Part shown: positions 49,305 to 57,900 of the stretch, in pieces
Layout: every line of letters begins with the position of its first letter
Position numbering within the stretch: position 1 is the first letter of the stretch
NCBI GenBank assembly: GCA_050249415.1
Contig: JBFWQO010000011.1
Coordinates: 70,077 to 134,076 of the forward strand
Length of the DNA: 64,000 nucleotides
Direction of reading: 5' to 3'
Origin: CADEFQ01 sp050249415
GTDB lineage: Bacteria; Pseudomonadota; Gammaproteobacteria; Steroidobacterales; Steroidobacteraceae
Program-made: the position numbers and the translations under genes
Notes under the pieces: model-generated
What the model was told of the DNA's origin: nothing
The model's input: the letters and a program-made list of their open reading frames with translations, nothing else
Databases searched by the model: none

Positions 49305-51451
49305 GCGCGCTGCCGCTGTCCGCCGTCACACGGCGCGACGTGTTGAAGGCCGGCGCGGCGGGTGCCGGGCTCGTCCTCGCAATCCAGCTCGCCGGCTGCA
49401 GCAAGCCGGGGGGCGGCGCGGCTTCGGGAGAGCGCCAGCTGTTCACCGCCAATGCCTGGCTGCGCATCGGCAGCGACGATTCGATCACGTTCCTCTGCGA
49501 CCGCTCGGAAATGGGCCAGGGCGTCTACACGGCGCTACCGACCCTGCTCGCCGAAGAACTCGACGTGGACCCGAGCCGGCTCACGATCGAGTTCGCACCG
49601 GTCGGGGATGCCTACAAGAACGGAGCGATCGGCGCCCAGGTGACCGGTGGCAGCACCAGCGTGCGCGACGCGTGGCAGAAGCTGCGCACCGCCGGCGCGC
49701 AGGCGCGGGAGATGCTGAAGGCGGCCGCCGCGAAGGAATGGGACACCGCCGCGAGCGCGTGCCGCGTCGAGAACGGCGAGATCGTCTCGCCCTACGGCAA
49801 GCGCCTGCGCTACGGCGCGGTCGCGGCATCGGCCGCGGCCATTCCCGTGCCGACCGATGTCGAGCTCAAGGATCCGCAGCATTTCCGGTGGATCGGCAAG
49901 ACCGTGCCCCGCCTCGACACGCCGGCCAAGGTCGACGGCTCGGCGACCTTTGGCATCGACGTGCGCTTGCCCGGCATGTTGTATGCGGCCCTCGCGCAGC
50001 CGCCGATGCTCGGCGGCAAGGTGAAAGCCCTGGACGACAGCGTGGCAAAGGCGATGCCGGGCGTGCGGCAGATCGTCACCACGGGCTCGGGCATCGCGGT
50101 CGTCGCCGACACCTGGTGGCAGGCTCGCAAGGCGCGCGATGCGCTGAAGATCGATTGGGACGGCACCGCATCCGCCGGCCTGAACGATGGATCGATCCTG
50201 CGCGGACTGCGCCAGGCATCCGCGAAACCGGGGCTCGTCGCGCGCACCGTGGGCGATGCGGAGGCGGCGCTCAAAGCGGCCGCGCGGGTCGTGCGCGCCG
50301 AATACGAACTGCCGCTGCTCGCCCATGCGACGATGGAGCCGCAGGTCTGCACGGCCGACGTGCGCGCAGACGGCTGCGACATCCATGTGCCGACGCAATC
50401 GCAGGCCGCGGCGCAGGCTGCGGCCGCCACGGCTGCGGGCCTGAAGCCCGGGCAGGTCGAGGTACACACCACCTTCCTCGGCGGCGGCTTCGGCCGCCGG
50501 ATCGACGTCGACTTCATCCCGGCCGCCGTCGAAGCGTCGAAGGCGGTCGGCAAACCCGTGAAACTCCTGTGGACGCGCGAGGATGACACGACGCACGATG
50601 TCTACCGCCCACCAGCCTGCGACACCGTGGCGGGCGGCTTCGATCGCGACGGCAAACTGATCGCGTGGAAGCTGCATCTCACGGGGCCGTCGATCACGGC
50701 GCGCGTGTTTCCCGGCGCCGTGCCCGCGGGCGCCGTCGATCCGTTTGCGGTCGAGGCGGCGGCCAACTATCCCTACGACGTCCCGAACGTGCTCGTCGAC
50801 TGGGTACCGCACGAGATCGGGCTCGACGTCGGCTACTGGCGCTCCGTGAGCCACTCGCTCAATTGCTTCGTCGCCGAGAGTTTCATGGACGAGCTGGCGC
50901 TCGCCGCCGGCCAGGACCCCGCGGAATTCCGGCGCGCACTGCTCGCGAAGCAGCCCCGCTACCTCGAAGTGCTCGAAGTCGCATTGCGCCGCTCGGGCTA
51001 CGGGAAGCCGGCGCCGGGGCGCTACTTCGGCGTCGCCGCGATGGAAGGCTATGACACCTACATGGCGCAGGTCGCGGAAATCTCGCTCGCGGGCGGCAAG
51101 GTGAAAGTCGAGAAGATCGTCTGCGCGCTCGATTGCGGCCGGACAGTGAATCCGGGCATCGTCACCGCACAGGTCGAGAGTTCGATACTCTTCGGCCTCT
51201 CCGCGGCGCTCTGGGGCGAGATCAACGTCCAGGGCGGACGGGTGCAGCAGAGCAATTTCCACGACTACCGCATCGTGCGCATGAACGAAGTGCCGCAGAT
51301 CGAGACCTACCAGGTCCCGTCCGATTCGCCGCCGGGCGGCATCGGCGAGCCGGCCACCGCGCTCGTCGCGCCGGCCGTCTGCAACGCCCTGTTCACGGCC
51401 ACCCGGCGGCGGCTGCGCTCCCTGCCCATCGCGAGGCACAAACTGGCATGA
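49301..51451 (+). CDS. iorB: Moco-binding subunit of aldehyde-oxidase-type dehydrogenase (IorB-like)
   Basis: 716 residues, GTG start at 49301. A Tat signal (TRRDVLKAGAAGAGLVLAIQ) ends in a possible lipobox LAGC, so it is exported with its cofactor and perhaps lipid-anchored. Aldehyde-oxidase family blocks: SEMGQGVYTALPTLLAEEL, HATMEPQVCTA, TTFLGGGFGRRIDVDF, GIGEPATALVAPAVCNAL with the catalytic Glu. It oxidises N-heterocycles or aldehydes in the periplasm. This family normally carries molybdopterin cytosine dinucleotide, and no mocA is in the window. Confidence 0.9.
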   Translation: MSALPLSAVTRRDVLKAGAAGAGLVLAIQLAGCSKPGGGAASGERQLFTANAWLRIGSDDSITFLCDRSEMGQGVYTALPTLLAEELDVDPSRLTIEFAPVGDAYKNGAIGAQVTGGSTSVRDAWQKLRTAGAQAREMLKAAAAKEWDTAASACRVENGEIVSPYGKRLRYGAVAASAAAIPVPTDVELKDPQHFRWIGKTVPRLDTPAKVDGSATFGIDVRLPGMLYAALAQPPMLGGKVKALDDSVAKAMPGVRQIVTTGSGIAVVADTWWQARKARDALKIDWDGTASAGLNDGSILRGLRQASAKPGLVARTVGDAEAALKAAARVVRAEYELPLLAHATMEPQVCTADVRADGCDIHVPTQSQAAAQAAAATAAGLKPGQVEVHTTFLGGGFGRRIDVDFIPAAVEASKAVGKPVKLLWTREDDTTHDVYRPPACDTVAGGFDRDGKLIAWKLHLTGPSITARVFPGAVPAGAVDPFAVEAAANYPYDVPNVLVDWVPHEIGLDVGYWRSVSHSLNCFVAESFMDELALAAGQDPAEFRRALLAKQPRYLEVLEVALRRSGYGKPAPGRYFGVAAMEGYDTYMAQVAEISLAGGKVKVEKIVCALDCGRTVNPGIVTAQVESSILFGLSAALWGEINVQGGRVQQSNFHDYRIVRMNEVPQIETYQVPSDSPPGGIGEPATALVAPAVCNALFTATRRRLRSLPIARHKLA

Positions 51452-52752
51452 ACAGGAATTCCGGACTGCACGAGCGGCGCGAAGCCGCGATTCCGCGCGG
51501 CGTCAGCAACAACTACGCGATCTATGCCGATCGCGCGCGCAACGCCGAATTGTGGGACGTCGAAGGACGCCGCTACATCGATTTCGCGAGCGGCATCGCA
51601 GTGCTCAATACGGGCCACCTGCATCCCGCGATGAAGGCGGCGCTCGCGGCACAGCTCGAGCGCTTCACGCATGCCTGCTTCCAGGTCACGCCCTATGAGA
51701 GCTACATCGCGCTCGCCGAGGCGCTGAACGCGCTCGCGCCGGGCGGCACGCCGAAGAAGACGATCTTCCTGTCGACCGGCGCCGAGGCGGTGGAGAACGC
51801 GATCAAGATCGCGCGCTACCATACGAAGCGGTCCGGCGTGATCGCCTTTTCGGGCGGCTTCCACGGCCGCACGCTCGCGTGCAGCGCGCTCACCGGCAAG
51901 GTCGTGCCATACAAGGCCGGCTTCGGTCCGATGCTGCCCGAGGTGTACCACCTGCCCTATCCGATCGCGTACCACGGCGTCACCGCCGACGATTCGTTCG
52001 CCGCGCTCGAGCACCTGTTCAGGGCGGACATCGACCCGGCGCGCGTCGCGGCGATGATCATCGAACCCGTGCTCGGCGAAGGCGGCTTCTACGCCGCGCC
52101 GCCGGAGTTCCTGCGCCGGCTGCGCGCGGTGTGCGACAGGCACGGCATCGTGCTCGTCGCCGACGAGATCCAGACCGGGTTCGCGCGCACCGGGCGCCTG
52201 TTCGCGGTCGAGCACGCCGGCATCGAGCCCGATCTCCTCACCGTCGCCAAGAGCCTCGCAGGCGGCGTGCCGATTTCGGCCGTCATCGGCAAGGCCGACA
52301 TCATGGATGCACCGGTGCCTGGCGGCCTCGGCGGCACCTACGCGGGTTCGCCGCTCGGCTGTGCCGCGGGCCTCGCGGTGCTCGAGGTGATCGAGCGCGA
52401 GAAGCTCGCCGAGCGCGCGGCCATGCTCGGTGAGCAGTTGGTCTCGCGCCTGAAGGCGCTGCAGGTGCGCTTCCCGTGCATCGGCGAGGTGCGCGGCCTC
52501 GGGATGATGGTCGCGATGGAGCTCGTGAAGAATCGCAAGGCCGACACGCCCGATCCCGACCTGGCGAAGCAGCTCGTGCAGGCGGCGGGCCGGCACGGCC
52601 TCATCCTGCTCTCCTGCGGCATCTACTCGAACGTCATCCGCTTCCTCGCGCCGCTCACGATCGAGGAGTCGCTCCTTGCCGAGGGCCTCGGGCTGCTCGA
52701 GGCCGCGCTGGAGGAAGTCGCAGGCGGGGCGAGCCTGGAAAAAAGGGCGTAG
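51448..52752 (+). CDS. gabT: 4-aminobutyrate-type class III aminotransferase
   Basis: 434 residues, ATG overlapping the iorB stop. PLP-dependent enzyme with the class III pattern: YIDFASGIAVLNTGHLHPAM, FLSTGAEAVENAIKIARYHT, FSGGFHGRTLACSALTGK, VADEIQTGFARTGRLFA and the PLP Lys in TVAKSLAGG. Best match is 4-aminobutyrate (or 5-aminovalerate) transaminase, making succinate semialdehyde and glutamate. Coupling to an aldehyde/heterocycle dehydrogenase suggests an amine degradation route (inference). Confidence 0.88.
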   Translation: MNRNSGLHERREAAIPRGVSNNYAIYADRARNAELWDVEGRRYIDFASGIAVLNTGHLHPAMKAALAAQLERFTHACFQVTPYESYIALAEALNALAPGGTPKKTIFLSTGAEAVENAIKIARYHTKRSGVIAFSGGFHGRTLACSALTGKVVPYKAGFGPMLPEVYHLPYPIAYHGVTADDSFAALEHLFRADIDPARVAAMIIEPVLGEGGFYAAPPEFLRRLRAVCDRHGIVLVADEIQTGFARTGRLFAVEHAGIEPDLLTVAKSLAGGVPISAVIGKADIMDAPVPGGLGGTYAGSPLGCAAGLAVLEVIEREKLAERAAMLGEQLVSRLKALQVRFPCIGEVRGLGMMVAMELVKNRKADTPDPDLAKQLVQAAGRHGLILLSCGIYSNVIRFLAPLTIEESLLAEGLGLLEAALEEVAGGASLEKRA

Positions 52753-52770
52753 CGCCCGCGGCGAGCGGTA

Positions 52771-53070
52771 CTACGCGCGCCCCGCGTTCGAATCCGTCGG
52801 TGTATGGAAGTACTCGCTCTCGCTCGCGAGTTCTTCCATCAGCCGCTTGAGTTCGGCCATGCGGCCGGTGGCGGTGCTGATCGGCATGCAGTCCTGGCAA
52901 CGCGGGTCGCCGCAGGGCTGGCGTGAATAGAGCCAGTACTGCACCGCGCCCGCGAGCAGGCCGTCGGCGATGTCCCAGAGATCCGCGTCCTTGTCCTTGT
53001 CGGCAATCCTGTTGCCGAGGTCGACGGCCTTGCTGAACGCCGCGTCGAAGCTGTTGCCGAGGTCACTCAT
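52771..53070 (-). CDS. small conserved protein with CxxxxC-x2-C motif
   Basis: 99 residues from the ATG at 53070. Helical N-terminus (SDLGNSFDAAFSKAVDLGNR), then WDIADGLLAGAVQYWLYSRQ and a Cys cluster PCGDPRCQDCMPIS, ending in an acidic helix. The three Cys could bind a metal. Not recognised. Opposite strand to, and just after, the aminotransferase gene. Confidence 0.6.
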   Translation of the reverse strand: MSDLGNSFDAAFSKAVDLGNRIADKDKDADLWDIADGLLAGAVQYWLYSRQPCGDPRCQDCMPISTATGRMAELKRLMEELASESEYFHTPTDSNAGRA

Positions 53071-53126
53071 GTCGGCATTGTAAGCTACCGGGGCGCCCTT
53101 CGCCGACTCCGCCGGCTGGCACCCTG

Positions 53127-54194
53127 TCACGGCCGCACCTGCAGCACGATCTTGCCGCGCGTGCGGCCTTGCCGGTTCAGCTCCTGCGCCTCGGCGGCCT
53201 GCCCGAGCGGGAACACGCGGTCGACATGGAGCGTCAGCTCGCCTGCATCGGCCAATGCGACGATTGCGCGCAGGTCGTCACCAAAGGGCCCCTGCGCCGC
53301 GATGGCGCCGGCGCACGTGATGCCGGCCGCGTCGCAGGCCCGCCCGTCGGGCCGGCCTGCAATCGAGACGAGGCGCCCGCCATGCCTGACGACCGCGATC
53401 GAACGCGCAAGCGTGTCGCCGCCGACCGTATCGAACACGAGATCGACGCCGGCAACGCGGTCCTCGAACGGGGCTGCGCGATAGTCGATGACTTCGTCCG
53501 CGCCGATCGATTCGAGATACGCCCGGTTGCGCGCCGACGTCGTCGCGATCACGTGGGCGCCGCGCCCTTTCGCGACCTGCACCGCGATGCTGCCCACGCC
53601 GCCGGCGCCGCCCTGCACCAGCACCCGCTCGCCGCGCGCCACCGCGCCCGTGAGGACGAGATAGCGCCACACCGTGATGCCCACCGTCGGCAAGCCTGCC
53701 GCTGCCTCGAAGGTCCACGCAGCCGGTTTCGGCGCCACATCCCCGGCCGACGCGACCGCGTATTCCGCATAGCCGCCTTGCGCCGAACGCTGGAGCGCCG
53801 CGATGACCGCATCGCCACGCCGCCACATCGTGACGCCCTCGCCGACCGCATCGATCGTGCCGGAGACATCGAAGCCCGGGATCCGCGGTGCGGCTGCGTC
53901 GAACTTGCGCCCGTAACCGCTCTCGCGGATCTTCCAGTCGACGGGATTGACACCGGCGGCCCGCACCCTGATCCGCACCTCACCCGCGCCCGGCGCAGGC
54001 ACGGCGACGCGCTCGAGCTTCAGCACCTCCGGGCCGCCCGTCGCGGTCATGCGTACCGCGAGCATGTCGTCCGGCACCGGGGCGCCCGCGCAGGCGGGCG
54101 CTGCGACCGCGAATGCCAGCGCCAGCGCGGCCGCCACGCACGTCTGGCCGCCCGCCGTTCGCCGTCCGCCGTTCGCCGTCCGGGCGGTGCGCAT
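53127..54194 (-). CDS. zinc-independent MDR quinone-reductase-like protein, apparently exported
   Basis: 355 residues from the ATG at 54194. Medium-chain reductase fold: GAGEVRIRVRAAGVNPVDWK, PGFDVSGTIDAVGEGV, the NADPH motif VLVQGGAGGVGSIAVQVAKG and VDLVFDTVGGDTLARS. An N-terminal hydrophobic stretch (CVAAALALAFAVAAPACAGA, about residues 18-37) looks like a signal peptide, unusual for an NADPH enzyme. It follows a repeat-coded Arg/Thr/Gly-rich start, so an internal start nearer MLAVRMTATGG would give a cytoplasmic enzyme instead. No Zn ligands seen. Confidence 0.75.
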   Translation of the reverse strand: MRTARTANGGRRTAGGQTCVAAALALAFAVAAPACAGAPVPDDMLAVRMTATGGPEVLKLERVAVPAPGAGEVRIRVRAAGVNPVDWKIRESGYGRKFDAAAPRIPGFDVSGTIDAVGEGVTMWRRGDAVIAALQRSAQGGYAEYAVASAGDVAPKPAAWTFEAAAGLPTVGITVWRYLVLTGAVARGERVLVQGGAGGVGSIAVQVAKGRGAHVIATTSARNRAYLESIGADEVIDYRAAPFEDRVAGVDLVFDTVGGDTLARSIAVVRHGGRLVSIAGRPDGRACDAAGITCAGAIAAQGPFGDDLRAIVALADAGELTLHVDRVFPLGQAAEAQELNRQGRTRGKIVLQVRP

Positions 54195-54202
54195 GGGCCG
54201 GC

Positions 54203-55204
54203 TCAGAATATCCTCATCCCGACCCACCACGCGATCGCGGCGAAGAAGGCCGAGGCAGGTATCGTGACGATCCATGCGAGCACGATGTTGCCGGCGATGC
54301 CCCAGCGTACGGCGGATGCGCGCTGGGCCGTGCCGACGCCGACGATGGCGCCGGTGATGGTGTGGGTCGTAGAGACCGGGATACCGAACGACGAGGCGCC
54401 GAACAGGGTCAGCGCGCCCGCGGATTCGGCCGCGAAGCCACCGACCGGCCGCAGCTTGGTGATGCGCTGCCCCATCGTCTTGACGATCCGCCAGCCGCCG
54501 AACAACGTGCCGATCGAAATCGCGGCATAGCAGCTGATGATCACCCATACCGGCAGGTGATCGCGCGTCGTCTCGCCGGCCGCGATCAGGAGCAGCCAGA
54601 TGATGCCCATCGTCTTCTGCGCATCGTTGCTGCCGTGGCCGATGCTGTAGAGCGCGGACGACACGAGCTGCATGCGCCTGAATACCCGGTCGACCCGGTG
54701 TGGCGAGGCCCGCAGGAAGACCCACGAGACCGCGACCATCCACAGCGCGCCGAGCACGAGACCGAGCATCGGCGCCACGACGATGAACAGCGATACCTTG
54801 ATGATGCCCGGCGCGAGCAGCGGCGCCGTGCCCGCCTTTGCCATCGCCGCGCCGATCATGCCGCCGATGAGGGCGTGCGAGGAACTCGACGGGATCCCGT
54901 AGTACCAGGTGATCACATTCCACGTGATCGCGCCGATGAGCGCCCCGAAGATCACGTGATAGTCGACGAAGTCGGGATCGATGATGCCCTTGCCGACCGT
55001 CGTCGCGACTTTCAGGTGAAAAATGCCGATCGCGACGAAATTGAACATGGCGGCCCAGACGACCGCCTGGTACGGCTTCAGCACGCCGGTCGAGACGACG
55101 GTCGCGATCGAATTGGCGGCATCGTGGAAGCCGTTCATGAAGTCGAACAGCAGCGCGAGCGCGACGAGCATCGCGAGGGTCGTCAGGACGATTTCGCCGC
55201 TCAT
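54203..55204 (-). CDS. pit: PiT-family inorganic phosphate transporter
   Basis: 333 residues with about ten membrane helices. The two PiT signatures are GFHDAANSIATVVSTG near the N-terminus and SIGHGSNDAQKTMGII in the second half. Cation-coupled phosphate (or metal-phosphate) uptake at the inner membrane. It follows its DUF47 partner by 2 bp. Confidence 0.94.
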   Translation of the reverse strand: MSGEIVLTTLAMLVALALLFDFMNGFHDAANSIATVVSTGVLKPYQAVVWAAMFNFVAIGIFHLKVATTVGKGIIDPDFVDYHVIFGALIGAITWNVITWYYGIPSSSSHALIGGMIGAAMAKAGTAPLLAPGIIKVSLFIVVAPMLGLVLGALWMVAVSWVFLRASPHRVDRVFRRMQLVSSALYSIGHGSNDAQKTMGIIWLLLIAAGETTRDHLPVWVIISCYAAISIGTLFGGWRIVKTMGQRITKLRPVGGFAAESAGALTLFGASSFGIPVSTTHTITGAIVGVGTAQRASAVRWGIAGNIVLAWIVTIPASAFFAAIAWWVGMRIF

Positions 55205-55206
55205 CG

Positions 55207-55848
55207 TCAACCGTTCTCGAGCACGACGCCTTCGATCACGTTCGCGACGTCCTGGCACTTGTCGGTCGTCGCCTCGAGCAGTTCGTACACCGCCTTCAGC
55301 TTGATCAGCTGGCGATCGTCGCGCTCGTCGCGGAACAGCGTCGAGATCGCGCCGCGCATCACGCGGTCGGCGTCGGACTCGAGGCCGTCGATGTCGAGGC
55401 TGATCTTCATGATCTCCTGCGCATTCTTCATCGAGGAGAGCAGCACCGTCGCCGCCTCGACGCGCTCGCAGCAGATCTGCACGAGATTGGCGAGATGGAT
55501 CGCCTCGGGGGTGAGGTGCTGGATGTCGTAGAGCACGAGCGACTCCGCGGTGTCCTGGATCAGGTCGAGGATGTCGTCCATGCGGGAAATCAGCCTGTGG
55601 ATCACGTCACGGTCGAAGGGCGTGACGAAGGACCGGTGCAGCAGCTCGACCGCCTCGCGCGTGACGCGATCGGCGTCGTGTTCTATCGTCTCGATGCGGG
55701 CGATGCGGGCGGCCCGGCCCGCGACGTTGCCGTACTCCTGCAGCAGCTCGAAGAGCTCCCGTCCGCCCTTGACGACGAGAGCGGCATGATCGTTGAACAG
55801 CGTGAAGAACTGGCCCTCGCGAGGCATCAGGGCGGAAAACAGGTTCAT
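55207..55848 (-). CDS. DUF47/PhoU-related Pit accessory protein
   Basis: 213 residues, all helical, PhoU-like bundle: ARIETIEHDADRVTREAVEL, SRMDDILDLIQDTAESLVLY, DIDGLESDADRVMRGAISTL, ATTDKCQDVANVIEGVVLEN. Proteins of this family sit directly upstream of pit genes and probably regulate the transporter. Operon with pit; divergent from uup. Confidence 0.93.
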   Translation of the reverse strand: MNLFSALMPREGQFFTLFNDHAALVVKGGRELFELLQEYGNVAGRAARIARIETIEHDADRVTREAVELLHRSFVTPFDRDVIHRLISRMDDILDLIQDTAESLVLYDIQHLTPEAIHLANLVQICCERVEAATVLLSSMKNAQEIMKISLDIDGLESDADRVMRGAISTLFRDERDDRQLIKLKAVYELLEATTDKCQDVANVIEGVVLENG

Positions 55849-55949
55849 CTGGGGCTCCGGTCGCGCAGGGGCGGTCCGTTCGTGGGGCTTTTGTCCGGCG
55901 ATTATTACACAGGCCGGACGGCCCGCGCGGCGCGCGTTATCGTGTGCGG

Positions 55950-57743
55950 ATGACCCGTATCGCGCTGCTCGATGCCCACCTCGCCTTCGGCCTGCTGCCG
56001 CTGCTCGACGACGCGAGCATCCATGTCGCGGACGGCGAGCGTATCGGCCTGATCGGGCGCAATGGCACGGGCAAATCTTCGCTGCTCGCGGTCCTCGCGG
56101 GCCGACAGGAGCTCGACGAGGGCGAAGTTCGGCGTCGCGACCACCTCTCCGTCGCGCTCGTCGAGCAGGAGCCCGATGTGCCGGCCGCGCCCACGCTCGG
56201 GGCGAGTCTCGCGCAGCGCGGCGGTTTCGAACGCCTCGACGAGTCCTCGCGCGCCGCACTCACGGTGCGCCTCACGGCCCGGCTCGACCGCTTCGGCCTC
56301 GCGCCGGGACAGGCGTCGAGCGGCCTGTCGGGCGGTGAACGCAAGCGCGCGGCGCTCGCCCTCGCCTTTGCCCAGGAGCCCGACCTCCTGCTGCTCGATG
56401 AGCCGACCAACCATCTCGACATCGCCGGCATCGAGCAGCTCGAGACGCTCGCGACCGGCGCTGCGGCGCTCATCGTCGTCACGCACGATCGCCGTTTCCT
56501 CGATCGCGTCGCGACGCGCATCGTCGAACTCGACCGCGGGGTGCTGCGCTCATATCCCGGCAATTTCGCGGCGTACGAGCGCGCGAAGGCACAGGAGCTC
56601 GCTGCCGAGGCGGTCGCGAACCGCCGCTTCGACAAGTTCTGGAAGCAGGAGGAAGCGTGGATCAGGCAGGGTGTCGAAGCACGCCGCACGCGCAACGAGG
56701 GGCGTGTGCGGCGGCTCGAGCAGCTGCGCACCGAGCGCACCGAGCGGCGCGAGCGCGCAGGCGACGTGCGCTTCACGCTCGATGCGGGTAATCGTTCCGG
56801 CAGGCTCGTCGTCGAGCTCGACCGCGTGAGCCTCGGCTTCGGCGCGCGGCCGATCGTGCGGGACCTGTCGCTGCGCATCCTGCGCGGCGATCGCGTCGGG
56901 CTCATCGGGCCGAACGGCGCCGGCAAGACGACGTTGCTGCGCCTGATGCTCGGCGACCTCGCGCCCGATGCCGGCACCGTGCGCACCGGTACGCAACTGC
57001 GCGTCGCCTACTTCGACCAGTTGCGCGCGCAGCTCGACCCGGAAAGGACCGTCGCGGATACGATCAGCCCGGGCTCCGACTGGGTCGAGGTCGGCGGCCG
57101 TCGCAGGCACGTGACCTCGTACCTCGAAGACTTCCTGTTCCCGGCGCGACGCGCACGCTCTCCCGTGCGCATGCTCTCGGGCGGCGAGCGCCACCGGCTG
57201 CTGCTCGCGCGTCTGTTCGCGCAGCCGGCGAACCTGCTCGTGCTCGATGAGCCGACGAACGATCTCGACATGGAATCGCTCGTACTGCTCGAGCAGACAC
57301 TGCAGGAATACCCGGGCACGCTGCTGCTCGTGAGCCACGACCGCGCCTTCCTCGACAATGTCGTGACGCAGACTCTCGCCGCCGAAGGCGACGGGCGCTG
57401 GCGCGAGTACGTCGGCGGTTACAGCGACTGGCTCGCGCAGCGCCCGGCCGCTGCCGGTCGGGCTCCGGCCGTGCGCGCCGCGGCTCCGGCGCCCGCCGCG
57501 CGCGAGCGCGCCCGTCAGCGCCTCGGCTATCGCGAGCAGCGCGAACTCGACGACCTGCCGGCCGTCATCGATGCCCTCGAGCAGGAGAAGGCGGCGCTCA
57601 CGGCGGCGATGTGCGCACCCGACTACCACCGCTCACCAGCGGATCGCCTGCGCGGCGACCGCGAGCGCATCGGCGCGATCGACGTCGAGATCGAAGCGGC
57701 GATGGCGCGATGGGAAGAACTCGAGGCGCTGCGCGCGCAGTAA
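55950..57743 (+). CDS. uup: ABC-F ATPase Uup
   Basis: 597 residues, soluble, two ABC cassettes: Walker A GRNGTGKSS and GPNGAGKTT, signature LSGGE in each half, Walker B LLLDEPTNHLD and LVLDEPTNDLD. The linker is rich in Arg/Glu (about 230-270) and a C-terminal coiled coil (about 520-597) is typical of Uup, which binds DNA and ribosomes and affects precise transposon excision. ATG at 55950; GTG at 55944 is possible. A very large palindrome begins at the base after the stop. Confidence 0.93.
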   Translation: MTRIALLDAHLAFGLLPLLDDASIHVADGERIGLIGRNGTGKSSLLAVLAGRQELDEGEVRRRDHLSVALVEQEPDVPAAPTLGASLAQRGGFERLDESSRAALTVRLTARLDRFGLAPGQASSGLSGGERKRAALALAFAQEPDLLLLDEPTNHLDIAGIEQLETLATGAAALIVVTHDRRFLDRVATRIVELDRGVLRSYPGNFAAYERAKAQELAAEAVANRRFDKFWKQEEAWIRQGVEARRTRNEGRVRRLEQLRTERTERRERAGDVRFTLDAGNRSGRLVVELDRVSLGFGARPIVRDLSLRILRGDRVGLIGPNGAGKTTLLRLMLGDLAPDAGTVRTGTQLRVAYFDQLRAQLDPERTVADTISPGSDWVEVGGRRRHVTSYLEDFLFPARRARSPVRMLSGGERHRLLLARLFAQPANLLVLDEPTNDLDMESLVLLEQTLQEYPGTLLLVSHDRAFLDNVVTQTLAAEGDGRWREYVGGYSDWLAQRPAAAGRAPAVRAAAPAPAARERARQRLGYREQRELDDLPAVIDALEQEKAALTAAMCAPDYHRSPADRLRGDRERIGAIDVEIEAAMARWEELEALRAQ

Positions 57744-57826
57744 GCCTGGTGCCGGGGCTTCGGTTGTTCGGTTATTCGCGGGCGGAGCGCCCGAATAACC
57801 GAACAACCGAAGCCCCGGCACCAGGC
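57744..57826. repeat. 35-bp perfect palindrome (giant hairpin) after uup
   Basis: Arms 57744-57778 and 57792-57826 are perfectly complementary over 35 bases; the 13-base loop is itself GC-rich and can pair further. It begins directly after the uup stop codon. No T-run follows, so it is not a standard terminator. As RNA it would be a very stable stem; as DNA it is a cruciform candidate. Confidence 0.9.
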
Positions 57827-57841
57827 CCCAGGCCAGAAAAT

Positions 57842-57867
57842 GCCCCGGCGGATTGCTCCGCCGGGGC
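57842..57867 (-). terminator. rho-independent terminator of the subtilase gene
   Basis: GCCCCGGCGGA and TCCGCCGGGGC form an 11-bp perfect stem with a 4-base loop; on the minus strand it is followed by ATTTTC. It lies 33 bp past the subtilase stop. Confidence 0.7.
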
Positions 57868-57900
57868 TCATTCAAGCGCCTCCGATCGACGTTGCGCCGA

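Noticed and set aside
57744..57826. Palindrome as a standard rho-independent terminator of uup
   Set aside because: No T-run on the plus strand and the stem is about three times longer than typical; a separate normal terminator for the opposite gene lies at 57842-57867.
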